The position numbers and the translations under genes were made by a program. From UBA1563 sp041671545 (GTDB lineage Bacteria > Bacteroidota > Ignavibacteria > Ignavibacteriales > Ignavibacteriaceae), in contig JBAZBI010000012.1 in NCBI GenBank assembly GCA_041671545.1, positions 1 through 64,000 on the forward strand: 64,000 nt of DNA, read 5' to 3'. Below, piece by piece: positions 8,335 through 18,164 of this stretch; position 1 is the first letter of the stretch; each line of letters begins with the position of its first letter. The notes under the pieces are model-generated. The model saw nothing but the letters and a program-made list of their open reading frames with translations. It searched no databases and was not told where the DNA came from.

Positions 8335-9632
8335 TGATTGAAAGATATACAAGCCCGGAAATGGGCAAAATTTGGGAAGATGATTTTAAATACAAAACCT
8401 GGCTGCAAATTGAAATTCTTGCGTGCGAAGCAAGAGCCGAACTTGGACAAATTCCAAAGGAAGATGTCGAATTGATAAAACAAAAAGCAAAGTTTGACGT
8501 AAAAAAGATTTTGGAAATTGAAGAAACGACCCAGCATGATGTTATCGCTTTTCTTACAAATGTTGCCGAGTATGTCGGTCCGGTTTCGCGACATATTCAC
8601 TACGGAATGACTTCTTCCGATATCCTCGACACTACTCTCTCCTTTCAGATGAAAACTGCCGGAGAAATTCTTTTGAAAGATTTAGAAGAATTAAAATCGA
8701 TCTTAAAAGAAAAAGCGATTGAATATAAAAATACTTTATGCGTCGGCAGAACACACGGAATCCACGCAGAACCAACAACTATGGGACTGAAGTTCGCCTT
8801 ATGGTTTGAAGAAACAAAAAGAAATATCGAACGATTACATTCCGCAATAGAACGAATCAGCGTTGGACAAATTTCCGGCGCGGTCGGAACGTTTGAACAT
8901 CTTACACCGCAAGTTGAAGAATACGTTTGTAAAAAAATGGGATTAACTCCGGCGCCGGTTTCTACACAAGTAATTCAGCGCGATAGACATGCTGAATATC
9001 TTTCCGTTCTTGCAATAACCGGAAGCACACTTGAAAAGATCGCTACGGAAATCCGCCACTTACAAAAGACGGAAGTATTAGAAGCAGAAGAGTTTTTCTC
9101 TAAAGGACAAAAAGGTTCTTCCGCAATGCCGCATAAAAGAAATCCGATTACGTGTGAAAGAATTGCCGGACTTGCGCGAATCCTTCGCGGAAATGCTACA
9201 GCGGGATTTGAAAATATTTCTCTCTGGCACGAACGCGATATTACTCACTCCTCCGTTGAACGCGTTATCATTCCCGACAGTACGATCCTTCTAAACTATA
9301 TGCTTGTAAAGACGAAAGATTTGATAAAGAATCTTTTGGTCTATCCCGAAAATATGTTGAAGAATTTAAATCTTACCCGTGGACTCGTTTTCTCGCAAAC
9401 CATTCTCCTAAAAATTACCGAGAAAGGTGCTACACGCGAAGAAGCTTATAAAATAGTGCAAACCTCCGCAATGAAAGTCTGGGCTGATCAAAATAAAAAT
9501 CTTAAAGATGAACTCCTCTCTTCCGACGAAGCGACAAAGTATTTATCTAAAGAAGAGATTGAAACAATCTTCAATAACGATAAGATGTTGAAGAATGTTG
9601 ATTATATTTTTCAGAGGACGGTGTTAAAGTAA
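8334..9632 (+). CDS. purB: Adenylosuccinate lyase
   Basis: Cleaves SAICAR to AICAR and adenylosuccinate to AMP, releasing fumarate, in purine synthesis. The 432-residue sequence carries TTQHDVIAFL, the TSSDILDT region, the histidine in GRTHGIHAEP and the fumarase/aspartase-family signature KGSSAMPHKRNPI on the mobile serine loop. The start ATG overlaps the htrA stop (TAATG), implying coupled translation although the two functions are unrelated. A terminator follows. Other purine genes (purS, purQ, purE) lie at the other end of the window. Confidence 0.95.
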   Translation: MIERYTSPEMGKIWEDDFKYKTWLQIEILACEARAELGQIPKEDVELIKQKAKFDVKKILEIEETTQHDVIAFLTNVAEYVGPVSRHIHYGMTSSDILDTTLSFQMKTAGEILLKDLEELKSILKEKAIEYKNTLCVGRTHGIHAEPTTMGLKFALWFEETKRNIERLHSAIERISVGQISGAVGTFEHLTPQVEEYVCKKMGLTPAPVSTQVIQRDRHAEYLSVLAITGSTLEKIATEIRHLQKTEVLEAEEFFSKGQKGSSAMPHKRNPITCERIAGLARILRGNATAGFENISLWHERDITHSSVERVIIPDSTILLNYMLVKTKDLIKNLLVYPENMLKNLNLTRGLVFSQTILLKITEKGATREEAYKIVQTSAMKVWADQNKNLKDELLSSDEATKYLSKEEIETIFNNDKMLKNVDYIFQRTVLK

Positions 9633-9657
9633 CCGAGAAAATTGAATTAACTTTGTA

Positions 9658-9686
9658 ATAAAAGGGACTCGTTTGGAGTCCTTTTC
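9658..9686 (+). terminator. Terminator after purB
   Basis: An arm reading AAAAGGGACTC pairs with GAGTCCTTTT (one bulged G, 5-base loop) and is followed by a T-rich stretch, about 27 bases after the purB stop. The remainder of the 225-base gap to the ROK gene shows no further gene or clear promoter. Confidence 0.65.
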
Positions 9687-9857
9687 CTTTTAATCTCCAC
9701 GCTCACTCCCCTTTCGGTCGCGTTCATATTATTTAATACGCTTTTATATACAAATCGAGTGCTCTTCAGATATTCTTAACTTAATTTCCTTCCAGCTTTT
9801 TGAAATATCTTGTGTAGATTTTTTTTACTTATTCTCTAACAAATAATTGTTACTAAT

Positions 9858-10865
9858 ATGAAACTAATCGAAGTTACTTTAGGAATAAAAATAAGCGGAA
9901 CCAGCATTGAATATGGTTTGGTAAACCGTCAAGGCGAGATCGTCTTTGAAGAAGCAATTAAAATGCGCGTGCACGAATCTGCCGAAACTCTTTTCGAGCG
10001 TTTACACAAACAATTTACTACCTCCTATAAAAATTTTAAAGACACTCATAAACTTTTGGGAATAGGTATCGCAGCGCCTTGTGCAAATTACCATACCGGG
10101 ACAGTTGAAAATTCTTCAAATCTCAATTGGGTAAAAGTCCCAGTTGTAGAAATTGCGAAAAAGTATTGGGACGTTCCCATTGTTATTACGAATGATGCCA
10201 ATGCTTCTGCAGTGGGAGAACTTAAGTACGGTAAAGCAAAAAATTTCAAAAATTTTATTCAAATAACTCTTGGCTTAGGTCTAGGAAGCGGAATAGTAGT
10301 AGAAGGGAATTTATTGTATGGTAACGAAGGTTTCGCCGGAGAAATAGGACATACAATTATTGAAAGAAACGGAAGACATTGCGGCTGCGGTAGAAAAGGA
10401 TGTTTGGAAACTTATGTTTCAACAACCGGTTTAGTCAGAACGGCAATTGAATTGCTTTCAAGATATAACGGAGACAGTGTTTTAAGAGAAGTTCCGTTGA
10501 ATGATCTAACTTCGGAATTAATATTCAAAGCCGCTAAAATGGGAGATTCAATTGCAAGTGAAGCATTTGAAATAACCGGGCAAATTTTCGGCGAAGCGTT
10601 GGCAAACACGGTCGCATGTTTCAGTCCCGAAGCGATAATCTTAACAGAAGGATTAGCTTCTGCCGGTGATCTGATTGTAAACTCAACTATCGCTTCGATG
10701 GAAAAGAATTTACTAAGCCTTTTTAAAGGGAAAGTACAAATTTTACTCTCCGGTTTACCGCAAGGCAATGCCGCTATTTTAGGCGCAAGCGCGTTGATCT
10801 GGCATGAACTCCAGATCAATAAAGTAAAATTTCATTTACGAACTTTAGAAAATGAGATGGCATAA
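9858..10865 (+). CDS. ROK-family sugar kinase (glucokinase-like)
   Basis: A cytoplasmic sugar kinase of the ROK family, 335 residues. The N-terminal phosphate-binding region (GIKISGTSIEYGLV), the sugar-site NDANASAVGE with catalytic Asp, the ATP-site GLGLGSGIV, EIGH and the ROK zinc motif CGCGRKGCLE are all present. No N-terminal winged helix is seen, so it is a kinase rather than a NagC-type repressor. It opens a same-strand block with two exported proteins, a sodium symporter and a two-component system, and its 3' end overlaps the next gene by 14 bases. The phosphorylated sugar is probably a hexose released outside the cell; this is inferred from context. Confidence 0.88.
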   Translation: MKLIEVTLGIKISGTSIEYGLVNRQGEIVFEEAIKMRVHESAETLFERLHKQFTTSYKNFKDTHKLLGIGIAAPCANYHTGTVENSSNLNWVKVPVVEIAKKYWDVPIVITNDANASAVGELKYGKAKNFKNFIQITLGLGLGSGIVVEGNLLYGNEGFAGEIGHTIIERNGRHCGCGRKGCLETYVSTTGLVRTAIELLSRYNGDSVLREVPLNDLTSELIFKAAKMGDSIASEAFEITGQIFGEALANTVACFSPEAIILTEGLASAGDLIVNSTIASMEKNLLSLFKGKVQILLSGLPQGNAAILGASALIWHELQINKVKFHLRTLENEMA

Positions 10866-12126
10866 AGTGTTACCATTCTTCCAAAATAGAACCAAGTACT
10901 CCTCCCTATTTGTGTTGTGTTTTATCTTCTCGGTAACACTGTCAGCTCAAGTAAATTTTCCGATCAAGTCGGGAAAAATTGTTTTTCATACTTATTCTGA
11001 TTGGACAAATTGGGATGGAAAACTTTTTATGTTCGATTTTGCCGATAGAAAATTAATCGAAATAAGTAAAAATTGGACGAGCGTTGATCACCCGGTAAAT
11101 GCTCATTTTTCTCCGGACGGATCAAAAATAGTTTTTATGGCAGTCCCGAAAGGTATGCACACAAGCAGCAGTTGGAATGTTTATCTATTTCCCATCAACA
11201 GCACCGATGAGCCGGTGAATCTTACTCCAAATTCTTATCTTGATCAAGACCCGAAATTTTTTAAAGATGGAATCCACATCTGTTACAAAAGTAACGGCGA
11301 TCTAAAAGTGATGAATATTGAAACAAAAGAAATCGTGCAAGTTACGCACGATGGCTGGGGCGTTGAAGAATCAATGCCCTATCCTACCACCGAGGGTAAT
11401 AAAATTATTTATTCAACCGGTACCGGAAACAATACTTTCATTTATTCTGTAAATCTTGATGGAACAGAAAACAAAATAATCGATGGAACTCCAAACGTTC
11501 ACAGCTATTATCCGATTGTCCGCGATGATTCAACATATATTTTCACACGCGCCACATCAGCATCAAACGCAGCAGATGATCTTTTTCTTGCAAATTTAAA
11601 TACCGGTAAATCTGTTTCATTACCTTTTAATATTAGCACTGCTGATGATTCCGATCCTTATCCGGTTGATTCCGAATATGTCTTTTTTTCAAGTAACCGC
11701 ACCGGCGTTAAAGGTGGCTGGGATTTATTCCTCGGCAATAGTATTACCGGCGCTTCGTGGACGCTCTCTCTCTTCGGGCTAAATTCTACGTTGCATGAAT
11801 TGGGAGTTTGTTACACCCCATTCGGGTCGCCTGTAAAAATAGGAATGGAGGAAGAAATTCCCTCTTCTTTTAAAGTGTTCCAAAATTATCCAAATCCGTT
11901 TAACCCGACAACATCGGTTACTATAACGTTAGAAAAAAAAAGTGATGTTACACTAAATTTATATGATGCAATCGGATGCTTAGTAAAAACTGTTCATGCA
12001 GGAATTTTGGATGTAGGATCTCATACTCTTAATATTAATGCGGCAAATCTTTCGGCAGGCGTTTTTTTTTATCAGGTATCAACTGAAACTCAATCGTTAA
12101 CAAAGAAATGTATTTTATTGAAATAA
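10852..12126 (+). CDS. Exported TolB-like beta-propeller protein with T9SS sorting domain
   Basis: A 424-residue secreted protein. A signal peptide covers about residues 15-33 (FVLCFIFSVTLSAQ). The body contains TolB/PD40-type propeller blades (HFSPDGSKIVFMA, DPKFFKDGIHICYKSNG, YFTRATS-like repeats). The C-terminal about 80 residues are a type IX secretion sorting domain beginning FQNYPNPFNPTT and ending in a Lys-rich tail (KKCILLK), so it should cross the outer membrane and be attached or released at the surface. It overlaps the ROK gene by 14 bases and precedes the carbohydrate-binding-like protein by 37, so the three are likely one transcript. Ligand unknown; an oligosaccharide is plausible from neighbours. 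Confidence 0.82.
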   Translation: MRWHKVLPFFQNRTKYSSLFVLCFIFSVTLSAQVNFPIKSGKIVFHTYSDWTNWDGKLFMFDFADRKLIEISKNWTSVDHPVNAHFSPDGSKIVFMAVPKGMHTSSSWNVYLFPINSTDEPVNLTPNSYLDQDPKFFKDGIHICYKSNGDLKVMNIETKEIVQVTHDGWGVEESMPYPTTEGNKIIYSTGTGNNTFIYSVNLDGTENKIIDGTPNVHSYYPIVRDDSTYIFTRATSASNAADDLFLANLNTGKSVSLPFNISTADDSDPYPVDSEYVFFSSNRTGVKGGWDLFLGNSITGASWTLSLFGLNSTLHELGVCYTPFGSPVKIGMEEEIPSSFKVFQNYPNPFNPTTSVTITLEKKSDVTLNLYDAIGCLVKTVHAGILDVGSHTLNINAANLSAGVFFYQVSTETQSLTKKCILLK

Positions 12127-12163
12127 ATAAATCAATCAACTAACAACAAAACGAGGTACTGTT

Positions 12164-14683
12164 ATGAAAAAACTGCTTTACTTATTTGTTCTAGTCTTCC
12201 TCCAAAATTTATCTGCGCAGTCTGTAGAAAATTTTGACGGAAGCTGGACAAACTGGGCTGACGAATGGATGAACGACGGGAATTCACTTGTCCGCACGTA
12301 TGATACAAATTTCAAAATGGAAGGAACCGCTTCACTCCGCATGGATTGGGTGATGAAAGCTGAGGATTGGGGAGGCGGAATAAGTTTCGCACGATTCAGC
12401 GATGCCGGCACATGGATCGACATGTCGGTTTATGATACCCTTTCTTTTTGGTATTATGTAGACAAACCTTCAAAAAAAGATTATGCTTATTTAGCATTAA
12501 TTTTAAGAGAGAATCCCATCTCATCAGCGTACGATGCTGATCCTTCAAACGTTGAATTATGGCGTCATCAAATAACCGGAATCTTCAACGATACTGCAAA
12601 AGGCTGGCATCAAGTTAGTATTCCTTTAAAAACTGTTGGTGATCCGTTGAATCCTTCTCCAGCGGATTGGCTCGCCGGTTTCAATATGCAAGGAAGTAGG
12701 CATCACAATAATGTACTCGATTGGGATTATGTAAGAGGTTTTTATTTAGAGATTGATACCGATACTGCTTTGTATGTAGATTCCGGCAGCATTTATCTTG
12801 ATAATTTGGTATTAAGTGGAAGCCGCACTACACCGCTTGTTTTATTCAATGGTAAAACCGCTCCCAACAATGTAAAATTCGCTCCGGGATGGACGGGTTC
12901 GGCGGAAGTATCTTTAGAAGAAGATTATGACAAAGCTGGAACAGGTTCTATTAAATGGACGGGCGGATCGGACGCTGACGGCGGCGGATGGGATGGAATT
13001 TGGTTCGATCTCAGTAGTCCCCACAAAATTGGTGAATTAATGGCGACCGATACATTGCAGTTTGCAATGAAAGCTCCTGCAGGTCTTGGTAACTTCTGGA
13101 TCGCTTTTGCCGATGACGATATGGACGGTGATGGTCCCGATAGGATGTACCAAAACGTCTATTACCTTGATGAGACTAAACTTGGAGGATACACAAATAG
13201 CTGGCAGTTAATAAAAATTCCTTTAAAAGATTTTTATGGCGCCGGTTCCTGGGATGGCGATAGACTCCCCGGTTCTGTTGACTCAAATAGAGTTATCCAA
13301 TTTAGAATTGAAGGCGACGGACAGAGTGTTGCAGGAAAAGTTGCTTACTTTGACAACATCTGGACAGGTCAATATTCACTTGATATTATTCCTCCGGCAG
13401 CGCCTCAAGTACAAGCATTCAGCAATGGCGATTACTTAAATACAATCACCTGGGCCGATGTTCCCGGTGAAAAACAAGAAATGTATAAAATTTATGCAAG
13501 TCAATCTCCTATTACCGATGTTAATGCTGATGGTGTTGAAGTAGTTGGACGTGCAATAGCTGAAGGATTCCAAATGACTGATCACGAAGTAAGATATCCT
13601 TTGATTGAAAAAGAAGGAGTAGTTTATTACTATGCAGTTGTTTGTACTGATAATGCAGGTAATCAAAGTGTTGCCGGTGTTTCAGGTTCTGTTACTAATT
13701 TAGCAAAAGGAATCGCAACGGTCCATGAAACAGCTCCGGTGAATTTTAAAGCTGATGGTGATCTTGCCGACTGGGCGGGCATTAAACCTTTCAGAACTTT
13801 CCCAAGTGATGGAAGCGGACACATTGCCTCCAATTATAAAGTTGACGGCGACGCGGACCTTTCAGTAAATACCTACATTGCTTCTGATGCAAATTATCTC
13901 TATGTAGCATTTGATGTAACCGATGATATTGTTTCTGTAGATCCGACACTTGGTGAATGGGAAAATGATTGCCCTGACCTATTTATTGGATTATATAATC
14001 AGAGAAGTGCTGCTCATACTTTTTATAACCGAGGTAAAGAACCGGATTACCGTTTGATGTTCGACCAACGTAGACTTCTTTGCGCGAGACCGTGGGTCGA
14101 TTCTTTGCTCGTTCCCGGCAATGATTATTACTGGACTGAGAAAGTATTAACCAGCGGTTACACCGTTGAGGCAAAAATTCCTTGGTCGGTTTTCCAGGTT
14201 GTTGGGGCTGGTGGTGATTCTCTGTTCGTACCGCAAGTTGGAATGAAAATTCCGATTGACATAGCCTTTAACGACGCAGATGCTACCGGTTCACGTGAAG
14301 GAATGCTTTCATGGTCAAAGTTAAATAATGATGATTCTTATGCTGATGTTTCAGCTTGGTCATCAACATGGATTGGTGATAAAACTACTGTTGGTGTTGT
14401 TGATGAAGGCATTGTAGCAACATCATTTTCACTTTCACAGAATTATCCTAATCCGTTCAATCCTTCAACACAAATAAAGTACACACTTGCTAAATCAAGT
14501 TTTGTATCTTTAAAAATATTTGATGTTTTAGGAAGAGAAGTTAGCACGTTGGTAAATCAAGCTCAAAACAGCGGATCGTACAGTGTAAACTTTAACGCAA
14601 GTGCACTTTCCACCGGAGTTTATTTCTACAAATTAGAAGCCGGTGATTTTATGAACATAAAAAAAATGTTATTGATCAAATAA
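12164..14683 (+). CDS. Exported multi-domain carbohydrate-binding-like protein with T9SS sorting domain
   Basis: 839 residues with a signal peptide (1-19, ending LSAQS). Two related jelly-roll-like modules follow (about 22-220 and 228-405; shared features are an early aromatic-rich strand, WHQVSIPLK / WQLIKIPLK and a late YLDNLVLSG / YFDNIWTG), resembling CBM11-type glycan-binding domains. A fibronectin-III-like segment (about 410-510) and a CBM9/DOMON-like domain (about 530-765: DLADWAGIKPF, SDANYLYVAFDVTDD, WENDCPDLFIGLY) come next, then a T9SS sorting domain (FSLSQNYPNPFNPST to the end). No glycosidase active site was recognised, so it is probably a surface binding protein for polysaccharide. 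GGA/AGG-like ribosome site GAGG precedes the ATG. Module assignment is by pattern only. Confidence 0.78.
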   Translation: MKKLLYLFVLVFLQNLSAQSVENFDGSWTNWADEWMNDGNSLVRTYDTNFKMEGTASLRMDWVMKAEDWGGGISFARFSDAGTWIDMSVYDTLSFWYYVDKPSKKDYAYLALILRENPISSAYDADPSNVELWRHQITGIFNDTAKGWHQVSIPLKTVGDPLNPSPADWLAGFNMQGSRHHNNVLDWDYVRGFYLEIDTDTALYVDSGSIYLDNLVLSGSRTTPLVLFNGKTAPNNVKFAPGWTGSAEVSLEEDYDKAGTGSIKWTGGSDADGGGWDGIWFDLSSPHKIGELMATDTLQFAMKAPAGLGNFWIAFADDDMDGDGPDRMYQNVYYLDETKLGGYTNSWQLIKIPLKDFYGAGSWDGDRLPGSVDSNRVIQFRIEGDGQSVAGKVAYFDNIWTGQYSLDIIPPAAPQVQAFSNGDYLNTITWADVPGEKQEMYKIYASQSPITDVNADGVEVVGRAIAEGFQMTDHEVRYPLIEKEGVVYYYAVVCTDNAGNQSVAGVSGSVTNLAKGIATVHETAPVNFKADGDLADWAGIKPFRTFPSDGSGHIASNYKVDGDADLSVNTYIASDANYLYVAFDVTDDIVSVDPTLGEWENDCPDLFIGLYNQRSAAHTFYNRGKEPDYRLMFDQRRLLCARPWVDSLLVPGNDYYWTEKVLTSGYTVEAKIPWSVFQVVGAGGDSLFVPQVGMKIPIDIAFNDADATGSREGMLSWSKLNNDDSYADVSAWSSTWIGDKTTVGVVDEGIVATSFSLSQNYPNPFNPSTQIKYTLAKSSFVSLKIFDVLGREVSTLVNQAQNSGSYSVNFNASALSTGVYFYKLEAGDFMNIKKMLLIK

Positions 14684-14696
14684 ATAACTTCTTAGT

Positions 14697-14730
14697 AGAG
14701 AGCGGTATTTTTCTTTTAGTACCGCTCTCT
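14697..14730 (+). terminator. Intercistronic hairpin between the exported protein and symporter genes
   Basis: An 11-bp perfect stem (AGAGAGCGGTA at 14697-14707 with TACCGCTCTCT at 14720-14730, 12-base T-rich loop) starts 13 bases after the stop of the upstream gene. It lacks a good T tract after the stem, so partial termination or RNA stabilisation within the operon is as likely as full termination. Confidence 0.55.
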
Positions 14731-14776
14731 CTACATTTACACAGAAAATATTTTTCATTTCATCACAGAGAAGAGC

Positions 14777-16558
14777 ATGCAGTTAACCTACATAGATTTT
14801 TTTGTAATCGCCCTATATTTCGCAATCAATCTTGGCATCGGCTTGCTTCTGCGGAAGAAAGCTACAGCAAACGTAAGCGAGTTTTTTGTTTCCGGCGGAA
14901 AGGCTACCTGGTGGCTTGCCGGAACTTCAATGGTTGCAACAACCTTTGCAGCCGATACCCCGTTAGTTGTTTCAGGTTTGATCGCCAAGAACGGAATTGC
15001 CGGTAACTGGATTTGGTGGAACATGGTTTTCAGCGGAATGCTTACCGTCTTTTTCTTTGCAAAACTTTGGCGTCGTGCAGGCGTGTTAACCGATGTTGAA
15101 TTTGCGGAAATTCGTTACAGCGGAAAACCCGCCTCATTTCTTCGCGGATTCCGCGCAATTTATCTCGGTCTCCCAATCAACTTGATAATCATGGGCTGGG
15201 TTAATCTTGCTATTGTAAAAATTATGATGATGGTTCTCGGAATTTCCAAAGTTGAAGCGTTATTTATTGCCATCGGGATTATGTTTTTAACCGCTGCAAT
15301 TTCAACCTTGTCCGGTTTGTGGGGAGTTTTATGGACGGACTTATTCCAATTCTTTTTGAAAATGGGAATGGTGATTGCGCTGGCTGTTTTCGCGGTGGCA
15401 AAAGTCGGTGGATTGGATTCACTTGTAACTCAATTACATCAAGTTGATGCCACACGCCAAAATCAAGGATCAATTCTTGCTTTCATTCCAGATTTGAATT
15501 CAGCGTGGATGCCTATGATAACCTTCTTCAGTTTTATTGCTGTGAGTTGGTGGGCGAGTTGGTATCCCGGTGCTGAACCTGGTGGCGGTGGATACATTGC
15601 ACAAAGAATTTATTCTGCTAAAGATGAAAAAAATTCTTTGCTTGCAACTTTATGGTTTAACGTTGCACATTTTGCTCTGCGCCCCTGGCCCTGGATCATT
15701 GTTGGATTAGTCGCTGTAGTTAGATTTCAAAACGATACAACTTTTCAAGGTGATCCGGAAACCGGTTACATCAGAATTATGATTGAAGATTTACCGGTTT
15801 ATTTACGCGGATTGATGCTCGCCGCTTTTGCCGCGGCATATATGTCAACTATCGGTACACACTTAAATTGGGGAGCCAGTTATTTGGTGAACGACGTTTA
15901 TAAAAGATTTCTAAAGAAAGATAAATCAGAAAAACACTACATAAAATTTTCACAGATCATTACTATGGGATTAATGATTCTTTCGGCTATTGTTACGTTT
16001 TATATGGAATCTATTGCTGGTGCATGGCAGTTCTTAATTGCTGTAGGTGCGGGAACCGGATTGGTGTTCATTCTTCGCTGGTTCTGGTGGAGAATAAACG
16101 CATGGAGTGAAATCTCTGCAATGATAGCAGCGTTCCTCACTTCCCTTTTCTTACAGTTTGTTGTTGGACTTTCAGAAAGTAACCCGAAAGAATTCGCATG
16201 GATATTACTTATCACCGTTGCGGTTACTACAACCACATGGATAACCGTTACCTTTCTTACGAAACCGGAACCGATGGAAAAACTCATTTCATTTTATAAA
16301 AGAGTGAGACCGAATCCAACATTCTGGAAACCGGTCGCAAAATTCGTTCCCGAAGTTGAACCGCAGAAAGACGGAATATTCAACTTCTCAAACTGGATTG
16401 CCGGAATCACTTTAATTTATACTACTCTGTTCGGTGTAGGCAAAGTAATTCTGGGGAACCCGGTTCTCGGTGTAATTTTAATAGCTATCGGTATAGCTTC
16501 CGGTGTTTTCATCTATTGGAACATGAACAAAAAAGGCTGGCAGTTTTTTTCTAATTAG
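14777..16558 (+). CDS. Sodium:solute symporter family transporter (SSS, SGLT-like)
   Basis: A 593-residue inner-membrane transporter of the SSS family with about 14 hydrophobic segments. Family features include the N-terminal TYIDFFVIALYFAINLGIGLL, FFVSGGKATWWLAGTSMVATTFAADTP split across helices 1-2, and the GLWGVLWTDLFQFFLKMG segment. It resembles SSS members found in polysaccharide-use loci. It follows the two exported proteins and is 17 bases ahead of a histidine kinase gene, so it likely imports the sugar that the ROK kinase phosphorylates; a regulatory link with the kinase is suggested by position only. Substrate cannot be assigned from sequence. Confidence 0.88.
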   Translation: MQLTYIDFFVIALYFAINLGIGLLLRKKATANVSEFFVSGGKATWWLAGTSMVATTFAADTPLVVSGLIAKNGIAGNWIWWNMVFSGMLTVFFFAKLWRRAGVLTDVEFAEIRYSGKPASFLRGFRAIYLGLPINLIIMGWVNLAIVKIMMMVLGISKVEALFIAIGIMFLTAAISTLSGLWGVLWTDLFQFFLKMGMVIALAVFAVAKVGGLDSLVTQLHQVDATRQNQGSILAFIPDLNSAWMPMITFFSFIAVSWWASWYPGAEPGGGGYIAQRIYSAKDEKNSLLATLWFNVAHFALRPWPWIIVGLVAVVRFQNDTTFQGDPETGYIRIMIEDLPVYLRGLMLAAFAAAYMSTIGTHLNWGASYLVNDVYKRFLKKDKSEKHYIKFSQIITMGLMILSAIVTFYMESIAGAWQFLIAVGAGTGLVFILRWFWWRINAWSEISAMIAAFLTSLFLQFVVGLSESNPKEFAWILLITVAVTTTTWITVTFLTKPEPMEKLISFYKRVRPNPTFWKPVAKFVPEVEPQKDGIFNFSNWIAGITLIYTTLFGVGKVILGNPVLGVILIAIGIASGVFIYWNMNKKGWQFFSN

Positions 16559-16575
16559 AAGTTGCGAAATATTTT

Positions 16576-17391
16576 ATGATAAAAGGTTCAAAAGAAGTTT
16601 TACTTAAAAAGAATAATCTGCTTAAAGATAAAATTTCAGAATTGCAGGTAATGCAATCTATCTTGAAAAATGTTGTCACCTACGAGAAGGAACAGAATCA
16701 ACTTAAATCAAAATTTATTGCAACCGCCGCGCATGAGTTAAGAACTCCGCTTACTACAATATTAAACTCTGCTGAGTTCTTAAACTTGGTTGGTCAAAAT
16801 TGCAATGAGCAAAAATTCTATGAACACATTGGAAAGATTCAAAATTCGGTTTCGCAATTACGTGAGTTATTTGAAGACGTATTGACGATAACCAAAGTTG
16901 AGATCGGGCAATCGCAAATAACAAATTCCATTTTCAATTTAGAGCAGCTCTGCGAAGAAGTCATCGCCGAAATGTCTATTCTTGATAATAACAAACACGA
17001 CATCATTTTAAAATACCTTTACAAACAAAAAGAGATTGTTCAAGATAAAAATTTGTTACGGCACGTGTTAACAAACTTACTTTCAAACGCTTGTAAATAC
17101 TCGAATGATGGAAAACCGATTTTTGTTGAAGTATTTGCGAAAGATGAAATGCTCGCACTAAGTGTTAAAGATAAAGGTTTCGGAATTTCAAAAGAAGATC
17201 AAAACATTATCTTTGAACCATTCATGCGGGGGAAAAATAAGGAAGAAAAACCAGGTACAGGTTTAGGTTTAACCCTCGTTAAAAAAATTGTTGAACTTCT
17301 CAATGGAAATCTCGTTTTAAACAGTGAAGTAAACTCCGGAACAACTGTTACGGTTTTCCTCCCTTATGAATTTGACGAAGAAATCTTATAG
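16576..17391 (+). CDS. Soluble sensor histidine kinase
   Basis: 271 residues: an N-terminal coiled-coil (1-45), a HisKA dimerisation domain with the phospho-accepting His in TAAHELRTPL (about residue 54) and a HATPase_c domain with N box NLLSNACKYS, G1 DKGFGIS, F box FEPFMRG and G2 GTGLGLTL. There is no transmembrane or periplasmic segment and no recognisable PAS domain, so the signal must come from inside the cell or by contact with a partner. It is 17 bases after the symporter gene and 5 bases before its response regulator. A symporter acting as sensor for the kinase is a possible inference. Confidence 0.9.
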   Translation: MIKGSKEVLLKKNNLLKDKISELQVMQSILKNVVTYEKEQNQLKSKFIATAAHELRTPLTTILNSAEFLNLVGQNCNEQKFYEHIGKIQNSVSQLRELFEDVLTITKVEIGQSQITNSIFNLEQLCEEVIAEMSILDNNKHDIILKYLYKQKEIVQDKNLLRHVLTNLLSNACKYSNDGKPIFVEVFAKDEMLALSVKDKGFGISKEDQNIIFEPFMRGKNKEEKPGTGLGLTLVKKIVELLNGNLVLNSEVNSGTTVTVFLPYEFDEEIL

Positions 17392-17396
17392 CACTT

Positions 17397-18164
17397 ATGT
17401 CAAAAATTTTAATTATAGATGACGATAAATCAATCAGAACCGGTGTAAAGGATTTGCTGGAGCTAAAAGGTTACACCGTTTTTACTGCTAAATCAGGAGA
17501 GGAAGGAATTAAGCTTGCAATTAAAAATCTTCCCGATCTCATCCTTTGTGATATTATTATGCCCGTAACCGACGGCTACGCAGTACTCAAAGAACTTAGA
17601 GCAAATACAAAAACCACACTGACTCCGTTTATTTTTCTAACGTCAAAATCAGATATGTCCGAGTTGCGTTACGGTATGGAACTTGGCGCTGACGATTATA
17701 TTTCAAAACCTTTTTTTGCGAACGATCTCTTCAAATCAATCGAAACAAGATTGAATAAGCAAAAAATTATTTCTGAGCGTTTATCTGCCAAAACAAAAAT
17801 GCCGATTCAACAACCGGGCGAGCAGCCGTTTAACGATTATATTTTCGTAATGGTCGGTAATCAAATGGAATTCCTAAAAATTCCGCAGATAGAATGTGTT
17901 ACTGCGTTTGGTGAGTACACAAACGTCTATCTTGAAGGGGGAAAGAAATTAATTGTTAGAAAATTTTTAAAAGAATGGGAAGCATTTCTGCCAAAGAATA
18001 TTTTTCTTCGCATCCATCGATCGACGATCATCAACCTTGAATATGTTGAAAAGATCGAAAAGTTTTTCAAACGGTCGTTCATCGTTCATTTGAAGAACAT
18101 CAAACAGCCGTTCATTATCAGTCAAAGGTACAGCACAAAGTTAAGAGCGAAGAATTTATTCTGA
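17397..18164 (+). CDS. Response regulator with LytTR DNA-binding domain
   Basis: 255 residues. The receiver domain (1-120) has the acidic pocket IIDDD, phospho-acceptor Asp52 in LILCDIIMP, the conserved Thr/Ser in FLTSKSD and Lys in ADDYISKPF. The C-terminal domain (about 150-255) is LytTR, recognised from VTAFGEYTNVYLEGGKK and FLRIHRSTIINLEYVEKIE. It should bind paired direct repeats upstream of target genes when phosphorylated by the adjacent kinase. The preceding gene ends 5 bases upstream. The most natural targets are the sugar-uptake genes immediately upstream, but I could not pick a convincing LytTR site. Confidence 0.92.
   Translation: MSKILIIDDDKSIRTGVKDLLELKGYTVFTAKSGEEGIKLAIKNLPDLILCDIIMPVTDGYAVLKELRANTKTTLTPFIFLTSKSDMSELRYGMELGADDYISKPFFANDLFKSIETRLNKQKIISERLSAKTKMPIQQPGEQPFNDYIFVMVGNQMEFLKIPQIECVTAFGEYTNVYLEGGKKLIVRKFLKEWEAFLPKNIFLRIHRSTIINLEYVEKIEKFFKRSFIVHLKNIKQPFIISQRYSTKLRAKNLF

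Noticed and set aside
9633..9857. Possible small RNA or regulatory element between purB and the ROK gene
   Set aside because: Apart from the purB terminator I found no stable structure, promoter match or conserved motif in this gap.
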